A stretch of DNA of 64,000 nucleotides from Cycas panzhihuaensis (taxonomy: Eukaryota; Cycadophyta): NCBI GenBank assembly GCA_023213395.1, contig CM041465.1, positions 372,001-436,000 on the forward strand. The letters are read 5' to 3'. Every line of letters begins with the position of its first letter. The stretch's first letter is position 1. Under the pieces are notes generated by a model. That model saw only the letters and a program-made list of their open reading frames with translations. It was not told where the DNA came from and made no database searches. The translations under genes were made by a program, and so were the position numbers. Shown piece after piece: positions 11,428-24,403 of the stretch.

Positions 11428-13735
11428 AGGCACCAAACAACTGGAAAATTTAGGAGAGGAGCGAGCATATAGACAACAGAGGGAAACGATTGGAGCGAGG
11501 CAGACGCTGTCTTTCAGTTCACGGACACCCTGGGAGGAGTATCCCGTATGAGGCCCTTTACCCTACACAGCCCAACGCTGCTCCAACTGCACGACCAACA
11601 TCAAGTCCGGATGGGCACGTCCCATGCATGCGAGTTCCTCTATAAACGACACTTGGGTGAGCGCTTTACGAAACACCCTTCATATGTATCCATATCCATG
11701 CCAACTGCCTGAACCGGCCGATCTCGATCCCATAGCAAAAATAAGCGTTAGGCTCTGCAGCACTGGGAAATCTACGAGGAGCAAGCATATAGAGAGGAGA
11801 GAGGGAACGATCAGAGTGGGGTAGACACTGTCTTTCAGTTCATGGACACCCTGGGAGGAGTGTCTCGTACGAGGCCCTTTACCCTACACAGCTCGGCATT
11901 GCTCCAACTGCATGACCAACATCAAGTCCAGACGGGCACGTCCCATGCACGCGAGTTCCTCTATAAATGACGCTTGGGTGAGCACTTTACGAAACACCCT
12001 TCGTACGTATCCATGTCCATGCCAACTGCCTGAACCAGCCCATCTCAATCGCATAGCAAAAATAAGCGTTAGGCTCCACACCACTGGGAAATCTACGAGG
12101 AGCAAGCATACAGAGAGGAGAGAGGGAATGATCAGAGTGGGGCAGACGCCATCTTTCAGTTCACGGACACCCTAGGAGGAGTATCCCGTATGAGGCCCTT
12201 TAACTTACACAGCAGGGTGTTGCTCCAACTACGTGACTAACATCAAGTCTGGAAGGGTATGTCCCATGCACGCAAGTTCCTCTATAAATGACGCTTGGGT
12301 GAGTGCTTTACGAAACACCCTTTGCACGTATCTGTGTCCGTGCCAACTGCCCGAACTGGCCAGTCTTGATCGCATAGCAAAAATAAGCGTTAGGCTCTGC
12401 ACCACTGGGAAATCTACGAGGAGTAAGCATACAGAGAGGAGAGAGGGAAACAATCAGAGCAGGGCAGATGTCGTCTTTCAGTTCACGGATACCCTAGGAG
12501 GAGTATCCCATACGAGGCCCTTTACCCTACACAGCCCAGTGCTACTCCAACTGCATGACCAACATCAAGTCTGGACGGGCACATCCCATGCACGTGAGTT
12601 CCTCTATAAACGATGCTTGGGTGAGCGCTTTACGAAACACCCTTCACACGTATCCGTGTCCATGCCAACTGCCCGAACTAGCTGGCCTTGATCGCATAGC
12701 AAAAATAAGCATTAGGCTCCGCACCACTAGGAAATCTACGAGGAGCAAGCATACAGAGAGGAGAGAAGGAACGATCGGAGGGGGGCAGATGCCATCTTTC
12801 AGTTCACGAACACCCTAGGAGGAGTATCCCGTACGAGGCCCTTTACCTTACACAGCACGGCACTGCTCCAACTGTGCGATTAACATCAAGTTCGGATGGG
12901 CACATCCCGTGCACATGAGTTCCTCTATAAATGACGCTTGGGTGAGCGCTTTACGAAACACCCTTTGCACGTATCTGTGACCGTGCCAACTGCCCGAACC
13001 AGCTGGTCTCGATCACATAGCAAAAATAAGCATTAGGCTCTGCACCACTGGGAAATCTACGAGGAGCAAGCATACAGAGAGGAGAGAGGGAAATGATCGG
13101 AGCGGGGCAGACGCCATCTTTTAGTTCATGGACACCCTGGGAGGAGTATCCTGTACGAGGTCCTTTACCCTACACAGCCCGGTGCTACTCCAACTGCACA
13201 ACCAAAATCAAGTCCAGATAGGCATGTCCTGTACATGCGAGTTCCTCTATAAACGACGCTTGGGTGAGCACTTTACAAAACACCCTTCGCACGTATCTAT
13301 GTCTGTGCCAACTGCCCGAACTGGATGGTCTCGATCGCATAGCAAAAATAAGTGTTAGGCACCGCACCACTGGGAAATCTACGAGGAGCAAACATACAGA
13401 GAGGAGAGATGGAACGATCAGAGCAGGGTAGATGCCATCTTTTAGTTTACAGACACCCTGGGAGGAGTATCTCGTACGAGGCCCTTTACCCTACATAGCC
13501 CAACGCTGCTCCAACTGCATGACCAACATCAAGTCCAGACAGGCACGTCCCATGCATGCGAGTTCCGCTGTAAACAATGCTTAGGTGAGTGATTTACAAA
13601 ACACCCTTCACACATATCCATGTCCGTGCCAACTGCTCAAACCGGCCAGTCTCGATCGTATAGCAAAAATAAGCATAAGGCTCCGCACCACTGGGAAATC
13701 TATGAGGAGCAAGCATACATAGACGAGAGAGGCAA
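11428..13735 (-). repeat. 321-bp tandem repeat array upstream of 18S (about 7 copies)
   Basis: Seven copies have a period of 321-323 bp, judged from the recurring tctataaa element (positions near 11640, 11961, 12282, 12604, 12925, 13247 and a decayed 13568). Each unit includes gaaatctacgaggagcaagc, a gagaggagaggg tract, ccctgggaggagtatcc, and gcaaaaataagcgttagg. The array lies 1.0-3.3 kb upstream of 18S, where plant rDNA commonly has promoter or enhancer repeats. It is absent from unit 2 because of the deletion there. Open frames across it are by-products of the repeat. Confidence 0.9.
11634..11650 (-). promoter_or_regulatory. Candidate Pol I promoter TATA-like element, repeated in each 321-bp unit
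   Basis: On the transcribed strand this reads gtcgtttatagaggaac, a partial match to the plant Pol I initiation consensus TATATARGGG. Equivalent elements start at 11955, 12276, 12598, 12919 and 13241, and a damaged one lies near 13562. The proximal copy is 1.19 kb upstream of 18S. The repeat position fits a gene promoter plus spacer promoters as known in other plants, but the sequence match is only moderate. Confidence 0.3.
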
Positions 13736-14892
13736 TAAACCACCAACAATCGAGCACCATACCGAGACCACAAAGAGAACGATAAGTGCGGCAGTCCCCG
13801 CGGCCTTTTATTTCACCGAAACCATACCCCGATCACCATCCCAGAAGCAGGGATGGCATCACAGCAGAGTACTCAAGTCGATCACCAAATTAATGACAAG
13901 GCACCATTCGATGCACTTCTACGTGCAGATAGCCCTCACGCGACATTTCTCCTTAGAATGCTTCCATGTCTATTCACAGGTAACCAACCTCTAACTAACA
14001 CCCAAACGATAACACTATCATGCAAGGACATCAAAGCGGGTCTACAAGGGCGAGATGGCAATAGAGCATTTGATTCACAAGGGGCTAATAGACAACAGGC
14101 TACTCGGGGGGGACATACATTGACACACCACTAGAATGAGACTCGAATAAGGAATATACCGGCCTCAAAAAACCATTCCATCAGTCGATAACCGCGACAT
14201 AAAGAGCAATAAGAGAGGCACAACAATTATGACAGGGATGAGATTGACTCTGCAATAACCGCATTGTGAGTAAGCGAATGTGGAAAAGAGGATACACAGA
14301 GGGGAACCAATCTAAGACTTCAGTGAAATCAAAAGATGATAATCTTACACTAACAAAGGTCACAAAGACTTCTGTAAAACACAAAAGTGTCATGACAAAA
14401 GATGCTGCAGAAAATCCAACGTGCTATCATCCTTAAGGGGCTCTTAGACAAAATAGAGGCAAAAGGGGAAGCAAACAAAGTACTCTAATCAAATGAAGAG
14501 AGCATCGAGAGCTTGAGGAGGCAGAACAACTGCGGAAAGAGAGAACCCATGCGACCAACATTTGCAAAAAAATTGCTTTATCGTCTAGCCTCAAGGACCC
14601 GCAAAAAATTCCCAAGTGGAGTAAACCACAACTAGTGCCTACAAAGTGTAGACAGCAAGATACATTTGCGAGTTAACCTGACCATTCTCTGAATTTGAGG
14701 CAACCTCCCTGACTGTTGTCAGGTAACAGATCAGAGCTCGCAACTTGGAGGGACATGCTTCACCACATTCAATACTCGAGTATATTGACAGAACCGCGCA
14801 TTCAAACACAGATCTAGGCAATAGAGACATTGGCAAGACTTGCAACAGAACAAAGGGGGCACACGCTGCCCACCGATTTGCTCGACTGCAAT
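13736..14892. other. Non-repetitive IGS spacer, unit 1
   Basis: This spacer of about 1.15 kb lies between the 321-bp and 343/475-bp arrays. It has no supported gene or clear repeat. It includes a run of seven G at 14106-14112 that is expanded to 17 in unit 2. The portion from about 13995 rightwards is retained in unit 2 (49420-50334) and directly adjoins 26S there. Confidence 0.7.
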
Positions 14893-17800
14893 GCCCAATG
14901 CACCTCATGCGCTACAACATGGACTGAAAACTTACAACACGTCGACTGACCTAACAGAAGCTTGAGGCCAATGCTCAGAAGGACCCGACATGAAGCACAA
15001 AGGAATGGCCACGTTTTACACATAATTAAGCCAAAGGAAACACAGAATAAGGGTTTCCCTACCATGCAGGGCCAACGCTCCCACTACCGGCCAATTGATA
15101 AGTCTCGCGTGCCATGAATCGGGTCAATAATAATACAGGATGGGTCTTTTGGTCGAAGGTGCCACCCCATGCGCATCAGCATGGACTGAAAGAAAACACA
15201 GAACATGTCAGCTGACCTAGCAAAGGCCCAAGGCCAGTACTAAGAGGATCCCGACATGAAATACAAAGGAACGGCCATGTTTCGCACGTAATTGAGCCAG
15301 AGGACTCACAGAATAAGGGTCTGTCCATCAAGCAGGGCCTACGATCCCCCTGCTAGCACAAGGAAAATTCACCACCTGCCACAAGCTGTTTCGGGCATTA
15401 ACTGGGCCAGAAGACTTCACGGGAAGGGTCTGCCTGCCGTACCTAGGCCAATACTCAGAAGGACTCGACATGAAGCACAAAGGAACAGCCACGTTTTGCA
15501 TGTAATTAAACTAGAGGAATCACGGAATAAGGGTCTGTCTGCCGTGCAGGGCCAATGCTCCCCCTACCGACCAATTAATAAATCATCGCCTGCCATGAGT
15601 CGAGTCAATAATACAGGACGCGTCTTTTAATCGAAGGTGCCACCTCATGCACTACAGCATGGACCGAAAACGCACAAAACGTCGACCGACCTAACTATGG
15701 CCTAAGGCCAATGCTTAGAGGGACCTGACATGAAGTGCAAAGGAACAGCCATCTTTCACACGTAATCGAGCCAGAGGACTCATGAAATAAGGGTCCGTCC
15801 ACTAAGCGGGGCCTACGATTCCCCCTGCTAACACAAGGACAAATCATAGCCTACCAGGAGCCGTTTCATGCATAATTGGGTCAGAGGACTTCCTGGAAAG
15901 GGTCTGCCTACCATCCCCAGGCCAATGCTTAGAAGGACCAAACATGAAGCACAAAGGAACAGACGCGTCTTTTGATCGATGGTGCCACCTCATGCGCTCC
16001 AACATGGACCAAAAACGTGCAACACGTCGACTGACCTAACAAAGGCTCCAGGCCAATGCTCAGAGGGACCTGACATGAAGTGCAAAGGAACAACCATGTT
16101 TCGCACATAATCGAGCCAAAGGACTCACAGAATAAGGGTTCGTCCACTAAGCGGAGCTTATGATTCCCCCTGCCAACGCAAGGAAAAATCATAGCCTACC
16201 AGGAGCCATTTCGCACATAATTGGGTCAGAGGATTTCCTGGAAAGGGTTTGCCTGTTGTCCCCAAGCCAATGCTCGGAAGGACCAAACATGAAGCACAAA
16301 GGAACGGACGCGTCTTTTGATCAAAGGTGCCACCTCATGTGCTACAGCATGGACCGAAAACACGCAACACATCGACCAACCTAACAAAGGCCCAAGGCCA
16401 ATGCTCAGAGGGACCTAACCTGAAGTGCAAAGGAATGGCCATGTTTCGCACGTAATCAAGCCAGAGGACTCACGGAATAAGGGTTTGTCCTCCTAGTGGG
16501 GCCTACGATTCCCCCTGCCAACATAAGGAAAAATCACAGCTTGCGAGGAGCCGTTTCACGCATAATTGGGTCAGAGGACTTCCCGGAAAGGGTCTGCCTG
16601 CCGTCCCCAGGCCAATGCTCGGAAGGACCAAACATTAAGCACAAAGGAACCGATGCGTATTTTGATCGATGGTGCCACCTCATGCGCAACACATTGACCG
16701 ACCTAACAAAGGCCCCAAGCCAATGCTCAGAGGGACCCGACATGAAGTGTAAAGGAATGGCCATGTTTCACACATAACCAAGCCAGAGGACTCACGAAAT
16801 AAGGGTTCATCCACCGAGCGGGGCCTACGATTCCCCCTACCAACACTAGGAAAAATCACAGCCTGCTAGGAGCTGTTTCGCGCATAATTGGGTCAGAGGA
16901 CTTCCTAGAAAGGGTCTGCCTGCCGTCCTAAGGCCAATGCTCAGAAGGACCAAACATGAAGCACAAAGGAACATATGCATCTTTTGATTAAAGGTGCCAC
17001 CTCATGCACTACAACATGGACCAAAAATGCACAACATGTCGACCGACCTAACAAAGGCCCAAGGCTAATGCTCAGAGGGACCCAACATGAAGTGCAAAGG
17101 AACGGCCATGTTTCGCACGTAATCAAGCTAGAGGACTCACAAAATAAGGGTTCGTCCACCTAGCGGGGCCTACGATTCCCCCTGCCAACACAAGGAAAAA
17201 TCATAGCCTGTCAAGAGTCGTTTCACGCATAATTGGGTTAGAGGACTTCCCGGAAAGGGTTTGCCTGCCATCCCCAGGCCAATGCTTGGAAGGACCAAAC
17301 ATGAAGCACAAAGGAACGGCCACGTTTTAAGCACTATTAAACCAAAGGAATGATAGCATAAGGGTCTGTCTGTCGTGCATGGCCAACGTGCCCCCTGCTG
17401 GCCAATTGATAAATCACCGCCTGCCATGAGTCGGGTCAATAATACGGGATGCGTCTTTTATTCCAAGGTTCCACCTCATGTGCTACAGCATGGACCCAAA
17501 ATGCACAACACGTCCACTAACCTAACAAAGGCCCAAGGCCAATGCTCGGAGGCACTTGACATGAAGTGCGAAGGAACCGGCCATGTTTCGCACGTAATTA
17601 AGCTAAAGAACTCACGGAATAAGGGTCCATCCACTGAGCGGGGCCCAGGGTTCCCCCCTGCCATCATAATGAAAAATTACCGCCTTCCAGGAGTCGTTTC
17701 ATACATAATTGGGTCAGATGACTTTGAGTAAAGGGTTTGCCTGTCATCCCCAGGCCAATGCTCAGAAGGACCGAACATGAAGCACAAAGGAACAGCCACG

Positions 17801-18118
17801 TTTTGCGCGTTTATTGAACCAAAGCAATCATGGAATAAGGGTTTGTTTGTCATGCAGGGCCAATGTTCCCCCTACAGGCCAATTGATAAATCACTGCCTG
17901 CCATAAGTTGGGTCAATAATACGAGATGCATCTTTTGATCGAAGGTGCCACCTCATGCGCTATAGCATGGACCAAACACGCGCAACACATCGACCGATCT
18001 AACAAAGGCCCAAGGCCAATGCTCAGAGGGACTCGACATGAAGTGTGAAGGAACGGCCATGTTTCATACGTAATTGAGCCAGAGGACTCATGGAATAAGG
18101 GTCCATCCACCGAGCAGG
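14893..18118. repeat. 343/475-bp tandem repeat array, unit 1 (about 9 copies)
   Basis: The anchor gtgccacctcatgcgctaca recurs near 14895, 15168, 15641, 15983, 16331, 16671, 16999, 17469 and 17947. There are two unit types. Long units (about 475 bp) contain a segment running from gaacggccacgtttt through ccaattgataaatcacc to gtcaataatacggga. Short units (about 343 bp) lack about 132 bp and join gaagcacaaaggaacgg directly to acgcgtctttt. Both contain cgtaatcgagccagagg and ccccaggccaatgctc. The order is long units at both ends and short ones between. No coding is supported. Confidence 0.9.
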
Positions 18119-21100
18119 TCACACATGAGGGGAGACAAAAATGGAAGGAGTGAAGATAAATAAGATGATTGGGACTTCCATCAAAAAGGGTGCCACAGAA
18201 TAAGACAAATGGGCATTGGGGGGGAAGGCATCCCAAATATGTGCTGGGGGTGAAAGAGCAGCGCCAGAACCTGGGTTGGTAGGGGGAAAGATACGGGACG
18301 TGTCTTTGGGCACGAGGTGGTAAACGGCTCATCTAGTGGGCACTTAGGAAGAGGGGGATGTGCACAAAGCATCTGCCCCACCCCAAGAGGGACACCATCG
18401 AAAGGGAGGCCACCACACACCCCCAACCGAAAGAAAGAAAACAGACAACCAAACATCGAAAGGGGAGAATTGACCAGTATAATCGGAAAAATAAACATCC
18501 CAAATAAGAGGGAAATGCATGAGGGGGAGACAAAAATGGAAGTAGTGAAGACAAATAAGACGATTGGGGCTTCCATCCAAAAGGGTGCCATGGAACAAGA
18601 CAAATGGGCATTGGGGGGGAAGGCGTCCCAAATATATGCTAGGGGTGAAAGAGCAGTGCTAGAACTTGGGTTGGGAGGGGGAATGATACGGGACGTGTCT
18701 TTGGGCATGAGGTGGTAAACGACCCATCCAGTGCACACTTAGGAAGAGGGGGATGCGTGCAAAGCATCTGCCCCACCACAAGAGGGACACCACCGAAAGG
18801 GAGACCGCCACACACCCCCAACGGAAAGAAAGAAAACACACAACGAAACATCGAAAGGGGAGGGTTGACCAGCAATAATGGGAAAAACAAGCAGCCCAAA
18901 CAATAGGGAAATGCACGAAGGGGAGATAAAAATGGAAGGGGTGAAGACAAACAAGACAATTAGGACTTCCATCAAAAAGGGTGCCACGGAACGAGACAAA
19001 CGAGCATCGGGGGGGAAGGAATCTCAAACATGTGCTGGGGATGAAAGAGTAGCGCCAGAACCTAGGTTGGGAGGGCGAATGATATAGGAAGTGTCTTTGG
19101 GTACGAGGTGGTAAACGACCTATCCAGTGCACACTTAGGAAGAAGGGGATACACGCAAAGCATTTGCCCCACCCCAAGAGGGACACCACCGAAAGGGAGG
19201 CTGCCACACACCCCTAACAAAAAGAAAGAAAACAGACAATGAAACATCGAAAGGGGAGAATTGACTAGCAATAATGGGAAAAATAAATAGCCTAAACAAG
19301 AGGGAAATATACGAGGGGAAGACAAAAATGGAAGGGGTAAAGACAAACAAGACAATTGGGACTTCCATCAAAAAGGGTGCCACAGAACAAGACAAATGGG
19401 CATCAGGGGGGAAGGCGTCCCAAATATGTGCTAGGGGTGAAAGAGCAGCGCGAGAACCTGGGTTGGGAGGGGGAATGATATGGGATGTGTCTTTGGGCCA
19501 TGGGTGGTAAATGGCCCATCTCGTACGCACTTAGGAAGAGGGGGATGCACGCAAAGCATCTACCCCACCCCAAGAGGGACACCACCGAAAGGGAGGCCGC
19601 CACACACCCCCAACTGAAAGAAAGAAAACAGACAATAAAACGTTGAAAGGGGATAATTAACCAGCAATAATGGGAAAAACCAATAGCCTAAACAAGAGGG
19701 AAATGCACAAGGGGGAGACAAAAATGGAAGGGTTGAAGACAAATAAGACGATTGGGACTTCCATCGAAAAGGGTACCAGGGAACAAGACAAACGGGCAAC
19801 AGGGGGGAAGGCATCCCAAATATGTGCTGGGGGTGAAAGAGAAACGCCAGAACCTAGGTTAGGAGGGGTAATGATACAGGACGTGTCTTTGGGCTAGAGG
19901 TGGTAAATGGCCCGTCTTGTGCTGACTTAGGAAGAGGGGGATGCGCACAAAGCATCTGCCCCACCCTAAGAGGGACACACCACCGAAAGGCAGGCTGCCA
20001 CACAACCCCCACCGAAAGAAAGAAACCGATAACAAAATGTCAAAGGGGAGAATTGATCTGCAACAATGGGAAAACCCAACATAGCCTAAATAAGAGGGAA
20101 ACGAGTGAGGGGGAGACAAAAATGGAAGGGGTGAAGACAAACAAGATGATTAGGGCTTCCATCCAAAAGGGTGCCAGGGAACAAGACCAACAGGCATCAG
20201 GGGGAAAGGTGTCCCAAATATGTACTGGGGGTGAAAGAGCAGTGCCAGAACTTGGGTTGGGAGGGGGAAAGATATGGGACGTGTCCTTTTGCCAAAGGTG
20301 GTAAACGGCTCGTCCTGTGCCCACCTGAGAAATGCAAGATGCTAACGAAGCATCTGCCCCACCCTAAGAGGGACACCACCGAAAGAGAGGCCGCTACATA
20401 CTCCCAACTGAAAGAAAGAAAACGAACAACAAAACGTCTAAAGGGGAGAATTGACTGGCAATAATGGGAAAAACCAACAGCCCAAACAAGAGGGAAACGC
20501 ACGAGGGGGAGACAAAAATGGAAGGGGTGAAGACAAATAAGACAATTTGGACTTCCGTTGAAAAGGGTGCCAGGGAACAAGACAAATGGGCATCGGGGAG
20601 AAAAGCATCCCAAACATGTGCTGGGGGTGAAAGAGCAGTGCAAGAACCTAGGTTGGGAGGGGTAATGATACGGGACATGTCTTTTTGCCAAAGGTAGTAA
20701 ACGGCCTATCCCGTGCCCACTTCGGAAGAGTGGGGGATGCTAACAAAGCATCTGCCCTACCCCAAGAGGGACACCACCGAAAGGGAGGCCGCCACATACC
20801 CCCAACCGAAAGAAAGAAAATAGACAATGAAACATCGAAGGGGAGAATTGACCGGCAACAATGGGAAAAACCAACAGCCCAAACAAGAGGGAAACGCACG
20901 AGGGGGAGACAAAAATGGAAGGGGTGAAGACAAACAAGACGATTGGGACTTCCATTGAAAAGGGTGCCAGGGAACAAGACAAATGGGCATCATGGGGAAA
21001 GGCATCCCAAACATGTGCTAGGGGTGAAAGAGCAGCGCTAGAACCTGGGTTAGGAGGGGTAATGACACGGGACGTATCTTTTTGCCAAAGGTGGTAAACG

Positions 21101-21945
21101 ACCCATCCCATGCCCACTTAGGAAGAGAGTGGGATACTAACAAAGCATCTACCCCACCCCAAGAGGGACACCACCGAAAGGGAGGCCACCACACACCCGT
21201 AACCGAAAGAAAGAAAATAGACAATAAAACATCTAAAGGGGAGAATTGACCGGCAACAATGGGAAAAACTCATAGCCCTAACAAGAGGGAAACACATGAG
21301 GGGGAGACAAAAATGGAAGGGTTGAAGACTAATAAGACGATTGGGTGAAAAGGGTACCAGGGAACAAGATAAACAGGCATCGGGGGGAAAGGCATCCCAA
21401 ATATGTGCTGGGCGTGAAAGAGTAGCGCCAGAACCTGGGTTGGGAGGGGTAATGATACAGGACCTATCTTTTTGCCAAAGGTGGTAAACAGCCTATCCCA
21501 TGCCCACTTAGGAAGAAAGGGGGATGCTAACAAAGCATCTGCCCCACCCTAAGAGGGACACCACCGAAAGGGAGGTTGCCACACACCCCCAATTGAAGGA
21601 AAGAAAATAGACAACGAAATGTCGAGGGGGAGAATTGACCAGCAACAATGGGAAAAACCAACAGCCCAAACAAGAGGGAAACGTACGAGGGGGAGACAAA
21701 AATGGAAGGGGTGAAGACAAACAAGACGATTGGGACTTCTATCAAAAAGGGTGTTAGGGAACAAGATAAACAGGCATCGGGGGGAAAGGCATCCCAAATA
21801 TGTGCTAGGCGTGAAAGAGCAGCGCCAGAACTTAGGTTGGGAGGGGTAATGATACAGAATGTGTCTTTTTGCTAAAGGTGGTAAACGGCCCGTCCTGTGC
21901 CCGCTTAGGAAGAGCAGGATATGCTCAAAGCATCTCGCCCCCCGA
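18119..21945. repeat. 397-bp tandem repeat array, unit 1 (about 9.7 copies)
   Basis: The period is 394-399 bp, from the recurring gagacaaaaatggaag (near 18127, 18524, 18923, 19317, 19716, 20111, 20508, 20906, 21303 and 21697). Each unit has aaatatgtgctgggggtgaa, cctgggttgggaggggtaat, gatacgggacgtgtctttt, ccgaaagggaggccgcc and gggaaaaaccaacagcc. The minus strand is pyrimidine-rich and stop-poor, giving long spurious open frames. Since 397 is not a multiple of three, the frame rotates each copy, so these are not proteins. The right half has a gccaaaggtgg variant, the left half ggcacgaggtgg. Confidence 0.93.
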
Positions 21946-22310
21946 GGAACACAACCATCTCACATATTTTGACCATTTTCAGCCATTTCAAAGCCGTTTT
22001 AGCCATTCCTGTACCGATTTTGACCGTTCTTAGTCATTTTAGAGCTGTTTTAGTCGTCTCTGAACCAATTTTGATCGTTATGGTCATTTTATAGCTGTTT
22101 TAACTGATTTTCATCGTTTATGGCCATTTTACAGTCGTTTTAGCTATTTCCAAACCGATTTTGATCATTCATGGTCATTTTATAGCTGCCTTAATCATTT
22201 CTGAGCCGATTTTGATCATTTATGGTCATTTGTGATCCATTTTTACTGTTTTTGAAACTGTTTTGACTGTTTCTAGCCATATTAATCATTTTACTCACCA
22301 ACACCTCCGT
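21946..22310. repeat. Phased T-tract degenerate repeat region, unit 1
   Basis: This is AT-rich sequence made of degenerate copies of gccgttttagccatttc and gattttgatcgtttatgg. Runs of three to four T recur about every 10-11 bases over some 330 bp, close to one helical turn, which predicts intrinsic curvature. A larger imperfect period near 60 bases is also visible. It separates the 397-bp array from the IGS constant block and is conserved at 59411-59790. Confidence 0.75.
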
Positions 22311-22538
22311 GCCAAAAGTAACCGGTTACCTCAAAACCAAACATGCAATCGAGGCAAAGGGACTAACGACCTGCACTGCTCCTTGGCATGATTAGCAGCC
22401 TTCGAGAACGGGCAACTCAAAAGAGGGGGACCGACAAACCAAAATGTCTAGATACATGCCAAAGGCAGAGAAAAATATCCCATATATGTGCTGGGGGTGA
22501 AAGACCGCCCTGACCACCTAGGTCGAGAAGCTCATTGG
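22311..22538. other. IGS linker with diverged 397-type sequence
   Basis: This spacer links the T-tract region to the unit boundary. From about 22460 it is a diverged 397-type repeat (tatatgtgctgggggtgaaa) that continues into unit 2. Homologous to 59791-60008. No gene is seen. Confidence 0.6.
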
Positions 22539-24403
22539 TATGGTATGTGTCTTTTGGTTAAAGGCTACAAATGGCCTATCTAGTGCCCAGTTAGGGAAAA
22601 CGAGCTGAGACCAAAAGGATCGCTTCTCTTGGAAACAGCCATGTAGTGGGTGCAACGAGCCTAACGAAGCCGAGATCTTCCTCAGTACATGGGACTGACT
22701 CAAGAAATGGGTGAGTTAGAAAATGGAGACCCGTAACCCAAAACTTATACACGTGTGCCATGGGTGAAGGCATGTAACACCAGCCTGAGTTAAGATTGTT
22801 ATTGATAGGGGGACGTGAGCTTTTGCTCGACATGAAAAAAGGCCTACTTGGTGCAAACCTGAGGAAAATGCACAGCCAGAGGAACTATTCCTCGCTTGTG
22901 ATCTGACCTACTCAACCCACCTCCACAAGTAAAATAGTAGGCTCACTTCAGAGCAAATTGTCACCCAGGGAAAACAGTCTCAGAGGATGGGTCTAGGAGC
23001 AGGCCGGAAGAGCAGGCGCAATCGAATGCATCCCTACGGATGTGCACGGGGAAGATGCCCAGCCCAACAACCTGGGCTATGAGAGTTGCCGATACGGGAC
23101 GTGTCTTTTCACTAGACGGGGTCCAGAAGCAGGCGTCTCATGAAATGGGGACTGATGGCAAGAGGCATCTCAAGAAATGGGACCAAGAACAAGGCATCTC
23201 TACATGTGCCCAGGGAAGAGGCCTACACCGCCAGCCTGGGTTGGGAGGTTTGCTGATGCAGGACGTATCTTTTGTCCAGACTGATGCCAGAGACAAGACG
23301 CTCAGGAAATGACCACTCGTAACTGAAGGCATCCACACATGTGTCCAGGGAGGTGGATGATCCCAAAATAGAGCTTAATTGGTGAAGAAGTCAATTATCA
23401 ACCTTTCTCCTTGATATCCTGGAAGATAGTGTAGAAATCCTAATAACATCAAAACAAGAATGAGCCCATAAAAGGAAATTCTACACTGAATCATTTATAA
23501 TTTCCATTGCTCCAAAAGTAAGTATGAAAAGTAATACTTTTATTAAACTATAAAAATCTCTATTTAATGGTGGAGAAAACAACTAGCAAAAGAATGGTCA
23601 AATTACAAGGAATAGATTATGCAATTATACCATAAGCGGGACTCCAACCCTCCAAAATGCTTCTCTAAGGATGATTCCCAAGTCAAGTGCCTTTCACCTT
23701 CAAGAACCAACTCTCCAAATACGTAAATGAGCTCAAGAGGGCTCAACTACTAGAAAGAAACCTAAATTGCATGTTTAACAAGTGGAAATCATACAAGTAT
23801 AACCACTAACAACCAGAATACATGTTGTCCAAGTGGCCTTCATGCAATTCTTAAAAATTGTGGCTTTCACCTAGGCTTAACGAACTCCAATTCATCTCAA
23901 ATTTTGTGCACGTATAGGAACGCATGTCCCTTTCCCTTCCTTAAACTTTTAGCTCATTTGGATGCCATTTGACTACATTTTCATTGATTTAATGATAGTA
24001 TGGATTTGTTATTTTTTTGTTAGCTTTGGGATCAATTTTCTGCAAACACAAGGCTTGAAATCTAATCAAATGATATTTTCTGAACCCCACCTTTTGTGCA
24101 CATGTAGTGGGATGTGTCTTATTCCTTTCCAAAAAATTTCATATAAGTCTGATACGATTTGGCCCTATCTCTTTTAATTATTCCAATGCCTAGCATTTTC
24201 TGTGTGTTGTAGACATATGATAGATCCTCCTAGCATTTTCTGCCTCCGGTAAACATAATGGTAGATCCTCCTGGATCAGTGGCTTGCCCCACCGACCTAG
24301 GTTGGGAGGGTTCTTGGTATGGGACCAATCCTTTCTCTAGACCGACTCCCAACCTATACTGCAGCGCCTGGGACTACCACAATTCAAACCGACTGTATAG
24401 TAT
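22539..24403. other. IGS constant block, unit 2, left part
   Basis: Homologous to 1-1879, with scattered substitutions and small indels. It includes the LTR-like AT-rich block at 23430-24255. The short duplication near 23120-23170 is shorter than in unit 1. No gene is supported. Confidence 0.75.

Noticed and set aside
14893-18118. Centromeric or subtelomeric satellite
   Set aside because: The arrays are confined to the rDNA spacer and recur in the same order in each unit, so they are IGS repeats.
22460-22570. Possible linked 5S rRNA relic in the IGS (gtgctgggggtgaaagagc resembles the 5S gtgcttgggc region)
   Set aside because: The resemblance does not extend to the 5S internal promoter boxes or 5' half; I find no gttaagc box or continuous match. 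An alignment to gymnosperm 5S would settle it.
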